Shown: positions 32,956-41,887 of the stretch, piece after piece | How the letters are laid out: each line of letters starts with the position of its first letter | Numbering within the stretch: position 1 is the stretch's first letter | DNA from: Verrucomicrobium sp. GAS474 | GTDB taxonomy: Bacteria > Verrucomicrobiota > Verrucomicrobiia > Methylacidiphilales > GAS474 | Direction: 5' to 3' | DNA: 64,000 nt | Assembly: GCF_900105685.1 (NCBI RefSeq) | Contig: NZ_LT629781.1 | Span: forward strand, 930,001-994,000 | Position numbers and translations under genes: made by a program | Notes under the pieces: generated by a model | What the model saw: only the letters and a program-made list of their open reading frames with translations | Database searches by the model: none | What the model was told of the DNA's origin: nothing

Positions 32956-35352
32956 CTATTCCTCCGCGAGCTCGACGAAGGGAGTCGGCCCCGAGGCCCA
33001 CTCGGCCGATTCGAGCGTGAGCCGGACGCCGCCCGGGACGCGGTCGACGCTGAGGGGGTCGCGCCGCGTGCCATTCATCGAGAGGGTCCACGCGTGGAGC
33101 GCCGGGGCGGTGTCGGCCCGCTTCAGCGTGACGACGAACTCGCCCGTCCGGAGCAGCGCCCCCTTCTTCCCGGCGGCGAGGAGCTTCTTCTGGTCGGGGG
33201 CGGCGAACTTGTCGCCGTCGTTGTGGGCGTCGGTGGCGACGACGACGAGGATGCGGTGGGCCGTGGCGAGGGGCTCCGCGTCGAGCGAGGCGGCGGTGAG
33301 GGAGGCGCTGATGGTCGCCGACTCGACGGTGAGCGCCCCCGCGTCGATCGGGTGGCCGACGGTGACGGCGGCGACGCCCGAGACGCGGGGGGTGTTCACG
33401 ACGAGGCATTTCTCGTTCGCGTCGAGGAAGATCTGGCCGCCCTCGCTCTCGTACTGGTTGCGCTCCGGCGCGGTCCGGTTTTCGCTCGGGAGGATCCCCT
33501 TCGTCCGCAGGAGGGAGACGTATTCGGGGAAGCTCCCCTTCCCGGTCTCGACGACCGAGGCGGCGAAGATCGAGTCGCTCTTCGTCCCCGCGCCCCACTT
33601 GAACGGGATCGTGAGCTGGGCCGGGACCGCCGGGACGGTCCCCTCGGGCTCGGTCCCGAAGCCGGTGAGGAGGGAGATCCGGGTGAGCTCGCCGGGGAAG
33701 TTCGACTCGGAGAAGGTGAGCATCTGCTCCCGCGTGAGGGTGACGTCGACCCGGTGGGCCGCCGGGGTGATCGCCTGGTCCATGAAGAGGATCCCGGTGA
33801 CGACCTGCGAGGCCCGCCCGATCGGATCGGAGCCGGGCCGGAACGGCGCGAGGCCGCGCCCCTTCATCTCGACCGGTTCCGAATGGACGTGGAGGGAGGA
33901 GAGGTCCTGGAACGCGCCGTAGGCCCCGACGGCGAGGCCCTCCTCGTAGCGGTAGCGGTTCCAGTAGACGTGCCCGTATTCGGTGATCGCGAGGGGCTTC
34001 CCGGCGATGCGGCAGCCGATCATCCCGCGCCACCAGTTGAGGCTGTCGGCGAAGGAGCTCGTGTTGTTGTTCTCCAGCACCTCCTGGGGGCGGAACTGCG
34101 GGTGGTCGTGGTAGGAGTGCATCGAGACGAGCCCCAGCTTCGCCCTCGGCAGGTAGATGCGGAGGTTGTAGAGCATGTCGTAGAGGCTGAAGAGGCCGGT
34201 ATAGCCGAAGGAGCGGAGCTCCCCCTCGAACCACTCGGCGAGGTTCGCCTCGATCGGCTCGAGGAACTCGCCGACGATCCGGCTCCGGGGGCCTTTCTGC
34301 ATCAGGTCCTCGCGGCTGAAGAGCGGCGCTTCCTCGAGGCCCGCGAGGTCGGAGGGAATGCCGGCGGAGCCCCACTCGGCCCGCCACGCGGCGACGCTCT
34401 TGTAGCGGTTCTGGAGAAACTCCCGCCAGGCGGGGAGGAGGACCCGGCCGTATTTCTTCTGCCAGTCGTTGTACCAGAAATTGAAGTTGATCTCGTTATG
34501 CCCCAGGATGTCCATCACCTGCGGATCCTCCGCCAGCGTGGTGTGGGTGTAGGGATTGACGCGGGTGAGGAGGGCTTTCACGCAGTTGTGCCAATGCACC
34601 CGCCCCGTGCCGTTCGGATCAAACAGATTGGCACCCATATTGGTCACCCCGGCTTGGGAGGGCGCCCACGGATTGACCGGATAATATCCGACCCACGACG
34701 TCATCGCATCCAAATTGATATAGATGCCCCGTTTTTTCAGCGCGGCGACGAACCGCTCGAACCGGTCGAGGACGTCGGGCCGGAAGGGGGGCGACCCGGC
34801 GGCGGCCTGAGCGTCGAAGTCGGCGAGGAAATCGGCGGTCGGCATCGGGGCTTCCCACTTTCCTCCCCCCAGGTCGGTATCGAGGAAGTTGATGCGGACT
34901 ACATTATATCCCTGACGCCGGATCGCCTCGGCGTAGTCTTCGATCCCTTCGGGATCGCGCGGGACGGAGAGGTTGACGGCGACGGTGCAACCGAAGAAGC
35001 GGACGGGGACGGTCGGGGCCTCCGCGAAGGCGAGCCGCCCGTCGGGCAAAGCTATCACCCGTCCCTTGCTCCCCGCCGGCTCGGTGCCGAGGCGGCGGGA
35101 GAAATCGAGGGCCGATCCGGCCTTCGGCGGCAGATCGTCGAGCGCGATCTTCTTCCATTCCTTGCCCGCGGTGATCGTCGCCGCGGGGGTTCCGGCGGCG
35201 GGCGGGATTTCGGTGGTTTCGGACTCGGCCCGGAGGGGGGCGGCGGAGTGGCTGAACAGGGCGAGGATCAGAAGGAACAGGATGCGGCGAGCCGACCGGG
35301 ATTCACTCCCTCTCCCCGGCGCACGGAAGATCGGCAAGGAAAGCGTTTTCAA
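32956..35352 (-). CDS. Secreted clan GH-A-like glycoside hydrolase, first gene of cassette-1 operon
   Basis: 798 residues with a signal peptide (ARRILFLLILALFSHSAAPLRA). The TIM-barrel spans about 115-520: RRQGYNVVRINFLDTD, KKRGIYINLDAMTSW, DILGHNEINF with predicted acid/base Glu287, and LAITEYGHVYW with predicted nucleophile Glu458. The C-terminus is beta-rich. It is a shorter paralog of the enzyme at 19356 and lacks most of its N-terminal accessory domain. Family cannot be assigned by eye (GH5/GH42-like). It heads the operon GH - B - C - D - A - MFS - membrane protein (35352 to 24128), with gaps of 26 bp or less or overlaps throughout. A weak ROK site lies about 40 bp upstream. Confidence 0.82.
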   Translation of the reverse strand: MKTLSLPIFRAPGRGSESRSARRILFLLILALFSHSAAPLRAESETTEIPPAAGTPAATITAGKEWKKIALDDLPPKAGSALDFSRRLGTEPAGSKGRVIALPDGRLAFAEAPTVPVRFFGCTVAVNLSVPRDPEGIEDYAEAIRRQGYNVVRINFLDTDLGGGKWEAPMPTADFLADFDAQAAAGSPPFRPDVLDRFERFVAALKKRGIYINLDAMTSWVGYYPVNPWAPSQAGVTNMGANLFDPNGTGRVHWHNCVKALLTRVNPYTHTTLAEDPQVMDILGHNEINFNFWYNDWQKKYGRVLLPAWREFLQNRYKSVAAWRAEWGSAGIPSDLAGLEEAPLFSREDLMQKGPRSRIVGEFLEPIEANLAEWFEGELRSFGYTGLFSLYDMLYNLRIYLPRAKLGLVSMHSYHDHPQFRPQEVLENNNTSSFADSLNWWRGMIGCRIAGKPLAITEYGHVYWNRYRYEEGLAVGAYGAFQDLSSLHVHSEPVEMKGRGLAPFRPGSDPIGRASQVVTGILFMDQAITPAAHRVDVTLTREQMLTFSESNFPGELTRISLLTGFGTEPEGTVPAVPAQLTIPFKWGAGTKSDSIFAASVVETGKGSFPEYVSLLRTKGILPSENRTAPERNQYESEGGQIFLDANEKCLVVNTPRVSGVAAVTVGHPIDAGALTVESATISASLTAASLDAEPLATAHRILVVVATDAHNDGDKFAAPDQKKLLAAGKKGALLRTGEFVVTLKRADTAPALHAWTLSMNGTRRDPLSVDRVPGGVRLTLESAEWASGPTPFVELAEE

Positions 35353-35389
35353 TTGTTATTAATTACAACATCGCGCAGGCGAATTCAAA

Positions 35390-35410
35390 TAATAAATAAA
35401 GTTTATAAAT
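35390..35410. promoter_or_regulatory. Weak candidate ROK operator, site 3
   Basis: TAAATAAAGTTTATAA within an AT-rich stretch, 38-58 bp upstream of the GH-A start at 35352. The right half (AAAGTTTATAA) is identical to site 2; the left half matches only 5 of 8 positions. Supported mainly by position. Confidence 0.4.
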
Positions 35411-35430
35411 TGAGTTGAGGGGTGAGAGAA

Positions 35431-35899
35431 GGGCGGCCCTTCGGGGCCTGCGGGGTCGACCTGGTACAGCTGGATGTAACCCGCTTTAACGCCACAGAGG
35501 GGCTTCGCCTCCTATACGCCTCATCTCCCAAGCGCATGGGAGAGGAGCGCTTGGGAGATGAGGCGCACGGGGAAAGGGATCGCGGACCGGGAACCGCCCT
35601 TCGGGACTCGCGCGGTCAACCCTGTACAGCTGGAGGCGACCCACTTTATAGCCCAAGAGGGGCTTCGCCCCTCCTCGAACCTCCCCTTCGGAGGGCCTGA
35701 ACTAGGCGGACGCGCTTTGGCGGCGCCCCGTCTCCGAACTGGATTAAAATCCGCTGCTTCCCTTAACGCCCGAGGGTACGTGCTGTAGGGAGAGACGGGC
35801 CAATACGCCTAGACTCCTATCGGGAGAGGAGCGCCTCCAGCTGTACAGGGTCTGTACCCAGTCCCGAAGGGCGCTCACCGCCGCTTCGCGACCCCTTTC
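35431..35899. repeat. Dispersed inverted-repeat element, copy C (with a second partial left end)
   Basis: Two left ends are present: one at 35431-35516 (GGGCGGCCCTTCGGGGCC ... GTACAGCTGGATG) and one from 35571 (GGAAAGGGATCGCGG ... CCTGTACAGCTGGAGGCGA). The second pairs with the right end at 35832-35899 (CGCCTCCAGCTGTACAGGG ... CAGTCCCGAAGGGC ... GCGACCCCTTTC), giving terminal inverted repeats of about 70 bp. The interior 35640-35822 matches copy B at 18811-18991 (GCCCAAGAGGGGCTTCGCCC; GACGCGCTTTGGCGGCGCC; CTCCGAACTGGATTAAAATC). It lacks the segment shared by A and B. The right end runs into the last codons of the ROK gene. Confidence 0.82.
35517..35565. repeat. Perfect 19-bp inverted repeat inside repeat copy C
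   Basis: Arms CGCCTCATCTCCCAAGCGC (35517-35535) and its exact reverse complement (35547-35565), with an 11-base spacer. It would form a very stable hairpin in RNA of either strand. It lies between the two left ends of copy C and has no match in copies A or B. No T-run follows, so it is not a typical terminator. Confidence 0.8.
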
Positions 35900-37170
35900 G
35901 ATCCCGCCTGCGGCTTCCGCCCCGCCTGCTTGATCGGCTTCCGCTTCGGTTTCGGCTTCGCGGTCTCCCGCTTCCATCCCCGCGTGATCATCTTGCTGCT
36001 GAAGAGCTCGTCCATCGCGAAAAGCGCGGCGCCCGCCCCCTCGGTCCGCTCCCGGAGGGTGGCGGCGTAGACGGGGGGCTTCATCTCGACGAGGGTGTGG
36101 CCGTGGGCCTCGCTCCCCTCGCGGAGCGATTGCCGGATCGCGTCGATCGCCATCTCGAGGATCTCGGGAATCCAACCGTGGACGATGATCCCGTCGAAGG
36201 GGATGAGGATGCAGAGGTTGCGGACGACGACGGCGAGGTCCTTCATCCCCTGCTCGACGATCTTCCGGCACCGGGGGTCGTTCTGCTCGAAGAGCGCGTA
36301 GAACTCGTCCATTTCCCGCCGCCAGACGTCGGGGACGACGGGGGGGCGGTGGCCGTACTTGATCCCCTGCAGCAGGTCGGTCCAGGCCGTGCTCAGCGCC
36401 GTCGCCGCGAGGGGGCCGGGGAGGTAGTTGGGAACCGGCTCGCTCGACGAGGGGACCGGCGCGTGGCCGAGCCACCGCCGCCACGAGGGGGAGCCCCGGA
36501 AGAGCCGCCCGTCGAACATGAGGCTCATGCCGAGGCGGTCGGAGATCGAGAGGAGCGTCGGCCGGGGGGGGAGGTCGGGGTTCGACCACCGCTCCGCGAT
36601 GAGGCCGGACTCGGTGTCGTGGACGAGGGAGACGGGGAGGCCGGTCTCCTCGGAGAGGAAGCGGCGGAAGGCGTCGGCCTGGCCGGGGGAGATGAAGTCG
36701 TAGGCCTTCAGCACCTGGCCGGTTGTGAAATCGAAATCGCCGCTGACGCCGAGGCCGACGGCGACGAGCTTCTTCCGGGGGACCGCCGCCAGCGCCTTCC
36801 CGATCAGGGCGAAGACGGGAGCCATGTCGCCGACGACCGGCGGGAGGGAGAGGGCGCGGAACGAAAAGGGGATCTGCCCGAAGAAGACGACCTTGTTCCG
36901 GAGGTCGACGAGCGTCGCCTCGACGCCGAAGTGGTTGACGTTGATCCCGAGGCTGTACCCGCCCTCGGCCCCGACCTCGACCGTCTCCGAGGGGCGGCCC
37001 GGCCCGCCGTTCGGGTTCTTCCGCAGGACGATCAGGTGGTTCCGCGCCATGCCGGAAAGCGCCTTCGAGACCCCCATGAGGGAGATCCCGAGCATCTCCG
37101 AAAGCTGGTTGCGGGACATCTTGCCGTTTTCCCGGAGAAGCTGGATCAGCGCGGTCTGCGTATCGTTCAT
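35875..37170 (-). CDS. ROK family transcriptional regulator
   Basis: 431 residues. An N-terminal winged helix (NDTQTALIQLLRENGKMSRN, QLSEMLGISLMGVSKAL) is followed by a ROK/actin-like sugar-binding domain: GYSLGINVNHFGVEATLVDL, VAVGLGVSGDFDF, GLPVSLVHDTESGLIAERW and IPFDGIIVHGWIPE. I do not see the C-x-C-G-x-x-G-C zinc cluster typical of ROK proteins, so the domain is atypical. The tail is very basic (KPKPKRKPIKQAGRKPQAGS). The start is ATG 37170; an ATG at 37254 adds 28 residues without similarity. It is divergent from the GH42 gene with operator site 2 between them, so it probably represses in the absence of a sugar. The last seven codons derive from repeat copy C. Confidence 0.82.
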   Translation of the reverse strand: MNDTQTALIQLLRENGKMSRNQLSEMLGISLMGVSKALSGMARNHLIVLRKNPNGGPGRPSETVEVGAEGGYSLGINVNHFGVEATLVDLRNKVVFFGQIPFSFRALSLPPVVGDMAPVFALIGKALAAVPRKKLVAVGLGVSGDFDFTTGQVLKAYDFISPGQADAFRRFLSEETGLPVSLVHDTESGLIAERWSNPDLPPRPTLLSISDRLGMSLMFDGRLFRGSPSWRRWLGHAPVPSSSEPVPNYLPGPLAATALSTAWTDLLQGIKYGHRPPVVPDVWRREMDEFYALFEQNDPRCRKIVEQGMKDLAVVVRNLCILIPFDGIIVHGWIPEILEMAIDAIRQSLREGSEAHGHTLVEMKPPVYAATLRERTEGAGAALFAMDELFSSKMITRGWKRETAKPKPKRKPIKQAGRKPQAGSKGVAKRR

Positions 37171-37257
37171 GGAGTGGGAGGGCGGCCCGGATGGGGACCG
37201 GGCACGGGCGCCAGTTTTTCCCGTTTGCGGCCCCTTTGCGATTCCAAAATACAAAAT

Positions 37258-37278
37258 ATTGTAAACAAAGTTTATAAT
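37258..37278. promoter_or_regulatory. Candidate ROK operator, site 2
   Basis: Near-perfect inverted repeat ATTGTAAAC-AAA-GTTTATAAT (one mismatch per arm pair), 18 bp upstream of the GH42 start and about 88 bp from the ROK start. It shares TTGTAAACAAAGTTTAT with site 1. Its place between regulator and target, and its recurrence, support an operator for the ROK protein. Confidence 0.65.
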
Positions 37279-37295
37279 ATGGTAGACTTCCCTTC

Positions 37296-39479
37296 ATGCC
37301 GTCCTCGCACCCCCGTCCCGACGCCCGCAAGAGCCCCCTCCCCTGGAAGATCGCGCCCCGCCATTTCCTCCACGGCGGCGATTACAACCCGGAGCAGTGG
37401 GCGCCCGAGGTCTGGGAGGAGGACGTCCGGCTGATGCGGAAGGCGGGGGTGAACGTCGTCTCCCTCGGCATCTTCGCCTGGTCCCACCTGGAGCCCGAGG
37501 AGGGCCGCTACGAATTCGCCTGGCTCGACCGCATCATCGGGCTGCTGGAGAAGAACGGCGTCTCGATCATGCTGGCGACCCCCAGCGGCGCGCGGCCCCC
37601 GTGGCTGGCGCAGCGGTACCCGGAGGTCCTCCGGGTGAACGACCAGGGCATCCGCAACCTCTACGGCCAGCGCCACAACCATTGCTTCACCTCGCCGGTC
37701 TACCGGGAGAAGGTCGCCGCGATCAACGGCCGCCTGGCCGAGCGCTACGGCGCGCGGGACTCGGTGATCCTCTGGCATATCTCGAACGAGTACAGCGGCG
37801 ACTGCCATTGCGACCTCTGCCAGGAGGCCTTCCGGGGCTGGCTCCGCCAGCGCTACGACACCCTCGACCGGCTGAACGCCGCGTGGTGGTCGTCCTTCTG
37901 GAGCCACCGCTACACCGCGTGGGAGCAGATCTCGGCCCCGTCGCCGCGCGGGGAAACCCTCCTCCACGGCCAGGTCCTCGCGTGGAAGCGGTTCATCTCC
38001 GACCAGACGATCTCCTTCTACGACGCCGAGGTCGCCGCGATCCGCGCGCACGACCGCCTGACCCCGGCGACGACCAACTTCATGGACACGTACGTCGAGC
38101 TCGACTACTTCTCCTTCGCCCGCCACGTCGACATCGTCAGCTGGGACAGCTATCCGAAGTGGCACCGCGACCCCGCCTCCGAGGCCGACGTCGCCGCCGA
38201 CACCGCCTTCCACCACGACCTCATCCGCTCCATGCGGGGGAGCGAGCCGTTCCTCCTCATGGAGAGCACCCCCAGCCAGGTGAACTGGCAGCCGGTGAAC
38301 AAGCTGAAGCGGCCCGGCATGCACCGCCTCGCCTCGCTCCAGGCCGTCGCCCACGGGGCCGACTCGGTCCAGTATTTCCAATGGCGCAAGAGCCGGGGCT
38401 CCGCGGAGAAATTCCACGGGGCCGTCGTCGACCATCACGGCGGCGAGCAGACCCGCGTCTTCGGCGAGGTCGCCGCCCTCGGCGAGGCCCTCTCCCGCCT
38501 CGACGCTGTCCGCGGGAGCCGCGTCCGCGCCGAGGCCGCCGTCCTCTGCGATTCGCCCAACCGCTGGGCCCTCAACCAATCGCAGGGGATGCGGAACGAC
38601 CGGAAGGACTACCTCGACGAGGTCATGCGGTATCACCGCGCCTTCTGGGACCGCTCCGTCTCGGTCGACTGCATCGACCAGACCTGCCCGCTCGACGGCT
38701 ACAAGCTCGTCGTCGCGCCGATGCTCTACCTCCTCCGCCCCGGCTTCGCCGACCGGGCGAAGGCCTTCGTCCGCCAGGGCGGCACCCTCGTCACGACCCA
38801 CTGCACCGGCCTCGTCGACGAGGACGACCTCGTCTTCACCGGCGGCCTCCCCGGCCCGCTCCGCGAGCTCCTCGGCCTCTGGATCGAGGAGACCGACGCC
38901 CTCTACGACGGCCAGACCGTCCCCGTCCGTCCGGTCCAAAACGGAGGAAGTGGAGAAGTCCCTCTCCACCTCCAGGAAGGATACCGCGCCCGCGACATCT
39001 GCGAGCGGATCCACCTCGATACGGCCCTCCCCCTCGCCGTCTACGGGGCCGAATTCTACGCCGGGGAACCGTGCCTCACGGAGAACCGCTTCGGCCAAGG
39101 CCGCGCCTTCCACGTCGCCTTCCGCGCCGAGGCCGCCTTCATCGGCGACTTCCTCGGCAGCCTTGTCGCCGCCTCGGGCATCGAATCGAACTGGTCCCTC
39201 CCCCTCCCCCCCGGCGTCAACGTCCAGAAACGGAGCACCGAGGGCGGCGACTACCGGTTCCTCCTCAATTTCACCCCCCACGAGGTCACCGTCCCCCTCC
39301 CCTCCTCCGGCCACTTCGTCGACGAGATCACCCGGAACGCCATCGCCGGCCCCCTCCACCTCCCGGCCTACGGCAGCACCGTCCTCCGCGTCGCCGCCGT
39401 CCCGCACGAGGCCCACGCGAACGGCGTCCACCGGCCTCCGCATCCCGCGAAGGCGGCCCTCGCCACCGCCGCCTCGTAA
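37296..39479 (+). CDS. Beta-galactosidase, glycoside hydrolase family 42
   Basis: 727 residues, normal for GH42, which releases terminal beta-galactose (or related sugars such as alpha-L-arabinopyranose) with retention. Barrel start GGDYNPEQWAPEVWEEDVRL; acid/base Glu165 in LWHISNEYSG; nucleophile Glu323 in FLLMESTPSQVNW; FQWRKSRG follows. Four Cys (130, 170, 172, 175) match the family zinc site. A trimerisation-like domain and a C-terminal beta domain follow. No signal peptide, so it is cytoplasmic and would act on imported oligosaccharides. Divergent from ROK. It converges on the rhamnosidase gene with a 4-bp gap. Confidence 0.96.
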   Translation: MPSSHPRPDARKSPLPWKIAPRHFLHGGDYNPEQWAPEVWEEDVRLMRKAGVNVVSLGIFAWSHLEPEEGRYEFAWLDRIIGLLEKNGVSIMLATPSGARPPWLAQRYPEVLRVNDQGIRNLYGQRHNHCFTSPVYREKVAAINGRLAERYGARDSVILWHISNEYSGDCHCDLCQEAFRGWLRQRYDTLDRLNAAWWSSFWSHRYTAWEQISAPSPRGETLLHGQVLAWKRFISDQTISFYDAEVAAIRAHDRLTPATTNFMDTYVELDYFSFARHVDIVSWDSYPKWHRDPASEADVAADTAFHHDLIRSMRGSEPFLLMESTPSQVNWQPVNKLKRPGMHRLASLQAVAHGADSVQYFQWRKSRGSAEKFHGAVVDHHGGEQTRVFGEVAALGEALSRLDAVRGSRVRAEAAVLCDSPNRWALNQSQGMRNDRKDYLDEVMRYHRAFWDRSVSVDCIDQTCPLDGYKLVVAPMLYLLRPGFADRAKAFVRQGGTLVTTHCTGLVDEDDLVFTGGLPGPLRELLGLWIEETDALYDGQTVPVRPVQNGGSGEVPLHLQEGYRARDICERIHLDTALPLAVYGAEFYAGEPCLTENRFGQGRAFHVAFRAEAAFIGDFLGSLVAASGIESNWSLPLPPGVNVQKRSTEGGDYRFLLNFTPHEVTVPLPSSGHFVDEITRNAIAGPLHLPAYGSTVLRVAAVPHEAHANGVHRPPHPAKAALATAAS

Positions 39480-39483
39480 TCTT

Positions 39484-41829
39484 TCAGGCAGCAGGGACGG
39501 TCCACCTCTTCTTCCCGGTCGCCAGGAACGGCTTCCGCCCGGGGAGGGAGACCCGCGCCCGGACGCCGGGCGGGAGGTGGAGCGTGACAGTCACGGTGGT
39601 CCCCTCTTTCTTCCATTCCCCCCGGATCGGCCCGCGCGGCGAGGGGACGACGGCCCCGCCGTGCCCGCCGTGGAAGAGGGGCCGGAAGGCGATCTCCTTC
39701 CAGCCCGGCGCGGTCTGGACGATCCCCCCGACGGTCTGCATGAGATGATAGAGCGGATGGGCCGACCAGGCGTGGGAAAAGCTCTCGTCCCCCCGGCGCG
39801 GCGCGAAGTTCTCCCACGTCGTCCCGTGGTCGGCCATCGGGAGCCAGAACCGCTTCAGGAACGGCATGATCTCCTCCCCGCGGCCCCGCTCGGCGACGAG
39901 GGTGAAGAGGTAGGTGATCCAATACGCGGACGGCGTCGCCTTCGGCTTCGTCTCGCCGCGCAGGTAGGGGAGCAGCACGGTGTCGAGCGCCCTCGCGGCG
40001 TCGACGCCCTTCAGGCCCGCCATGAGGGCGAGGGTCTGGGAATGGATGCTCGTCCCGGCGACGATCCGGCCCTTGCGGTCGATCCCGTCGCGGAGCAACC
40101 CCTTCCGGTCGATCAGGCGGCCGAGGGCAGCCCGCAGCTTCTTCGCCCACGCCTCGAGGAAAACGGCCTCTACGGGATGACGGCTCGCGCGGTACAGTGC
40201 CGCCATTTTCTCGAGCGCGATCAGGAGCCAGAGGTTGTAGACGGCGGGAGCGCCGTCCTTGAAGAGGTCGGTCCAGTCGAGGAAGAGCCAGTAGCGGTCG
40301 TCGTAGGTGATCAGGCCGCTCTTCGGGTCGGTCTTGGAGCGGAAATAATCGAGCGCCCGCCGCAGCGTCTCCTGGTGGGCGGCGAAGGCCTCCGTGGCGC
40401 CGGTCTGCCAATAGTGGTCCCACAGCGTGAGCATCCAGATGAGGGTGAAATCGGGAAGGATGCAGGTGTGGGCGATCGTCGGCGCGTGGCCGTAGGTGAG
40501 GCCGTCGGGCGTCGTCTGCCCGGCGAGCTGGGCGATCCCCCGGCGGAAGAGGCGGGCGTCCCCGTCGAGGTGGAAGGTGTTCCACGCCTGGACCCGGGCG
40601 TCGCCCCACCACTGCGCCTGCTCCCGCCACGGCGTGTCGACGTAGGCGTCGAGGGAGCAGCATTGCTGCGTCCACGCGCACGTCTCCCAGATCCGCTCCA
40701 GGTCGGGATCGGAACTGGCGAACGCGCCCTTCCGTTCGAGCGGATAGCCGACCCGGCGAAAGCGGAGGCCGAGGGCGAAATCGGCGAGGGCGTCCCGCAC
40801 GGTGATCGTGACGTAGCGGAAACCGTTGAGGTGATAGAACGTGTGCGAGGCATCCCCCTTCCGGCAAACGAGGCGGTCGCCGAGGGCCGTGCGGGAATGG
40901 GTCGGCATCACCAGGTCGGGGGTCAGCGTCGCCTCCTCGATCGTCTCGGCATAGTAGGTGTCGACAATCTCCCCGCCCTGCGTGCCCGCGATCTCGTAGA
41001 TGAAGGAACCGACCACCGTCCGTCCGAAATCGATGAGGTAGCTGCGGAAGCGGCCCGGGGCGGAGGCCTCCACGCGAAGGAGGGAAGCCGACGCCATTGC
41101 TGCCGTTCCCGCCGGACGATGGGACCGATCCTCCTGATGGCGCAGCGCCACGACGTCGCGGACCCGCGCATAGCCTGCTGCGGAGATCCCCTCGCCGAGG
41201 CCGATCAGGCGGCCGACGGGAATCTCCTTTTCTTCCAGAGGGGGAATGTCGCGCGGTTCGAGGGAGAACCACGGGCCGCAGTTCCAGACGAAGTCCTCGA
41301 AAACTCCCCAGGCGGCATCGTCGAAATCGACCGCCGTCCAATCTCCCGCTTCCTCGCGGAGATCGATATGTTCCTGGTTGAAGAGCTGGACGCTGCACGG
41401 GACCGTGTCCCGGCTCACGCTCTCCTGGCGGATCGCCTTCCAGTTCCGGCCGCTCGCGAGGTCGAGCTTCCCCCACCGGCCCGCGACGAGGAGCCCGGCC
41501 GTCCCCTCTGTCCTGTATTGAAACGTGCTGCGGCCCGGCTGGTGCGCACGGACGGCGAGGACATTCCGCCCTTTCCTCAAATAGGGCCGGAGATCGACCT
41601 CGTCGTAGGGCCACCGTCCCTGGAAACCCCGCGCCGGCCCCCGGCAAACCAGGACGCCGTTGACGAAGAGCCGGTACGACTGGTCGGCCGTGATGAAGAG
41701 TGGTGCCCTGGCCGGAATCGCCGCCAGCGCGAACGTCCTGCGGAAAAGCGCGTAGCTATTGACGATATCCCAATGGGCACTGAGCGGCCAGATCCAGCGC
41801 GAACCCGGGAACGGGGAATCTTGGTTCAT
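39484..41829 (-). CDS. Alpha-L-rhamnosidase, glycoside hydrolase family 78 type
   Basis: 781 residues. N-terminal beta-sandwich domains carry a sugar-binding-like part (FITADQSYRLFVNGVLVCRG; PYLRKGRNVLAVRAHQPG). An (alpha/alpha)6 barrel follows, with YVDTPWREQAQWWGDARVQ, the general-acid region of the family, and DESFSHAWSAHPLYHL carrying residues near the catalytic base. The C-terminal beta domain has PRGPIRGEWKKEG. It removes terminal alpha-L-rhamnose by inversion. No signal peptide is visible. Last gene of the nine-gene operon, 58 bp after the SGNH esterase. Its presence implies a rhamnose-containing substrate. Confidence 0.9.
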   Translation of the reverse strand: MNQDSPFPGSRWIWPLSAHWDIVNSYALFRRTFALAAIPARAPLFITADQSYRLFVNGVLVCRGPARGFQGRWPYDEVDLRPYLRKGRNVLAVRAHQPGRSTFQYRTEGTAGLLVAGRWGKLDLASGRNWKAIRQESVSRDTVPCSVQLFNQEHIDLREEAGDWTAVDFDDAAWGVFEDFVWNCGPWFSLEPRDIPPLEEKEIPVGRLIGLGEGISAAGYARVRDVVALRHQEDRSHRPAGTAAMASASLLRVEASAPGRFRSYLIDFGRTVVGSFIYEIAGTQGGEIVDTYYAETIEEATLTPDLVMPTHSRTALGDRLVCRKGDASHTFYHLNGFRYVTITVRDALADFALGLRFRRVGYPLERKGAFASSDPDLERIWETCAWTQQCCSLDAYVDTPWREQAQWWGDARVQAWNTFHLDGDARLFRRGIAQLAGQTTPDGLTYGHAPTIAHTCILPDFTLIWMLTLWDHYWQTGATEAFAAHQETLRRALDYFRSKTDPKSGLITYDDRYWLFLDWTDLFKDGAPAVYNLWLLIALEKMAALYRASRHPVEAVFLEAWAKKLRAALGRLIDRKGLLRDGIDRKGRIVAGTSIHSQTLALMAGLKGVDAARALDTVLLPYLRGETKPKATPSAYWITYLFTLVAERGRGEEIMPFLKRFWLPMADHGTTWENFAPRRGDESFSHAWSAHPLYHLMQTVGGIVQTAPGWKEIAFRPLFHGGHGGAVVPSPRGPIRGEWKKEGTTVTVTLHLPPGVRARVSLPGRKPFLATGKKRWTVPAA

Positions 41830-41887
41830 GGAACGGGAAAAGGAGAGCGTAGCATGCCCCGCAATAATTCTCGAAAGTCGCCTGCTT

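Noticed and set aside
27335-33074. A standard type II secretion or type IV pilus operon
   Set aside because: No ATPase, inner-membrane platform, secretin or prepilin peptidase gene is present; the four genes fit the Verru_Chthon cassette instead.
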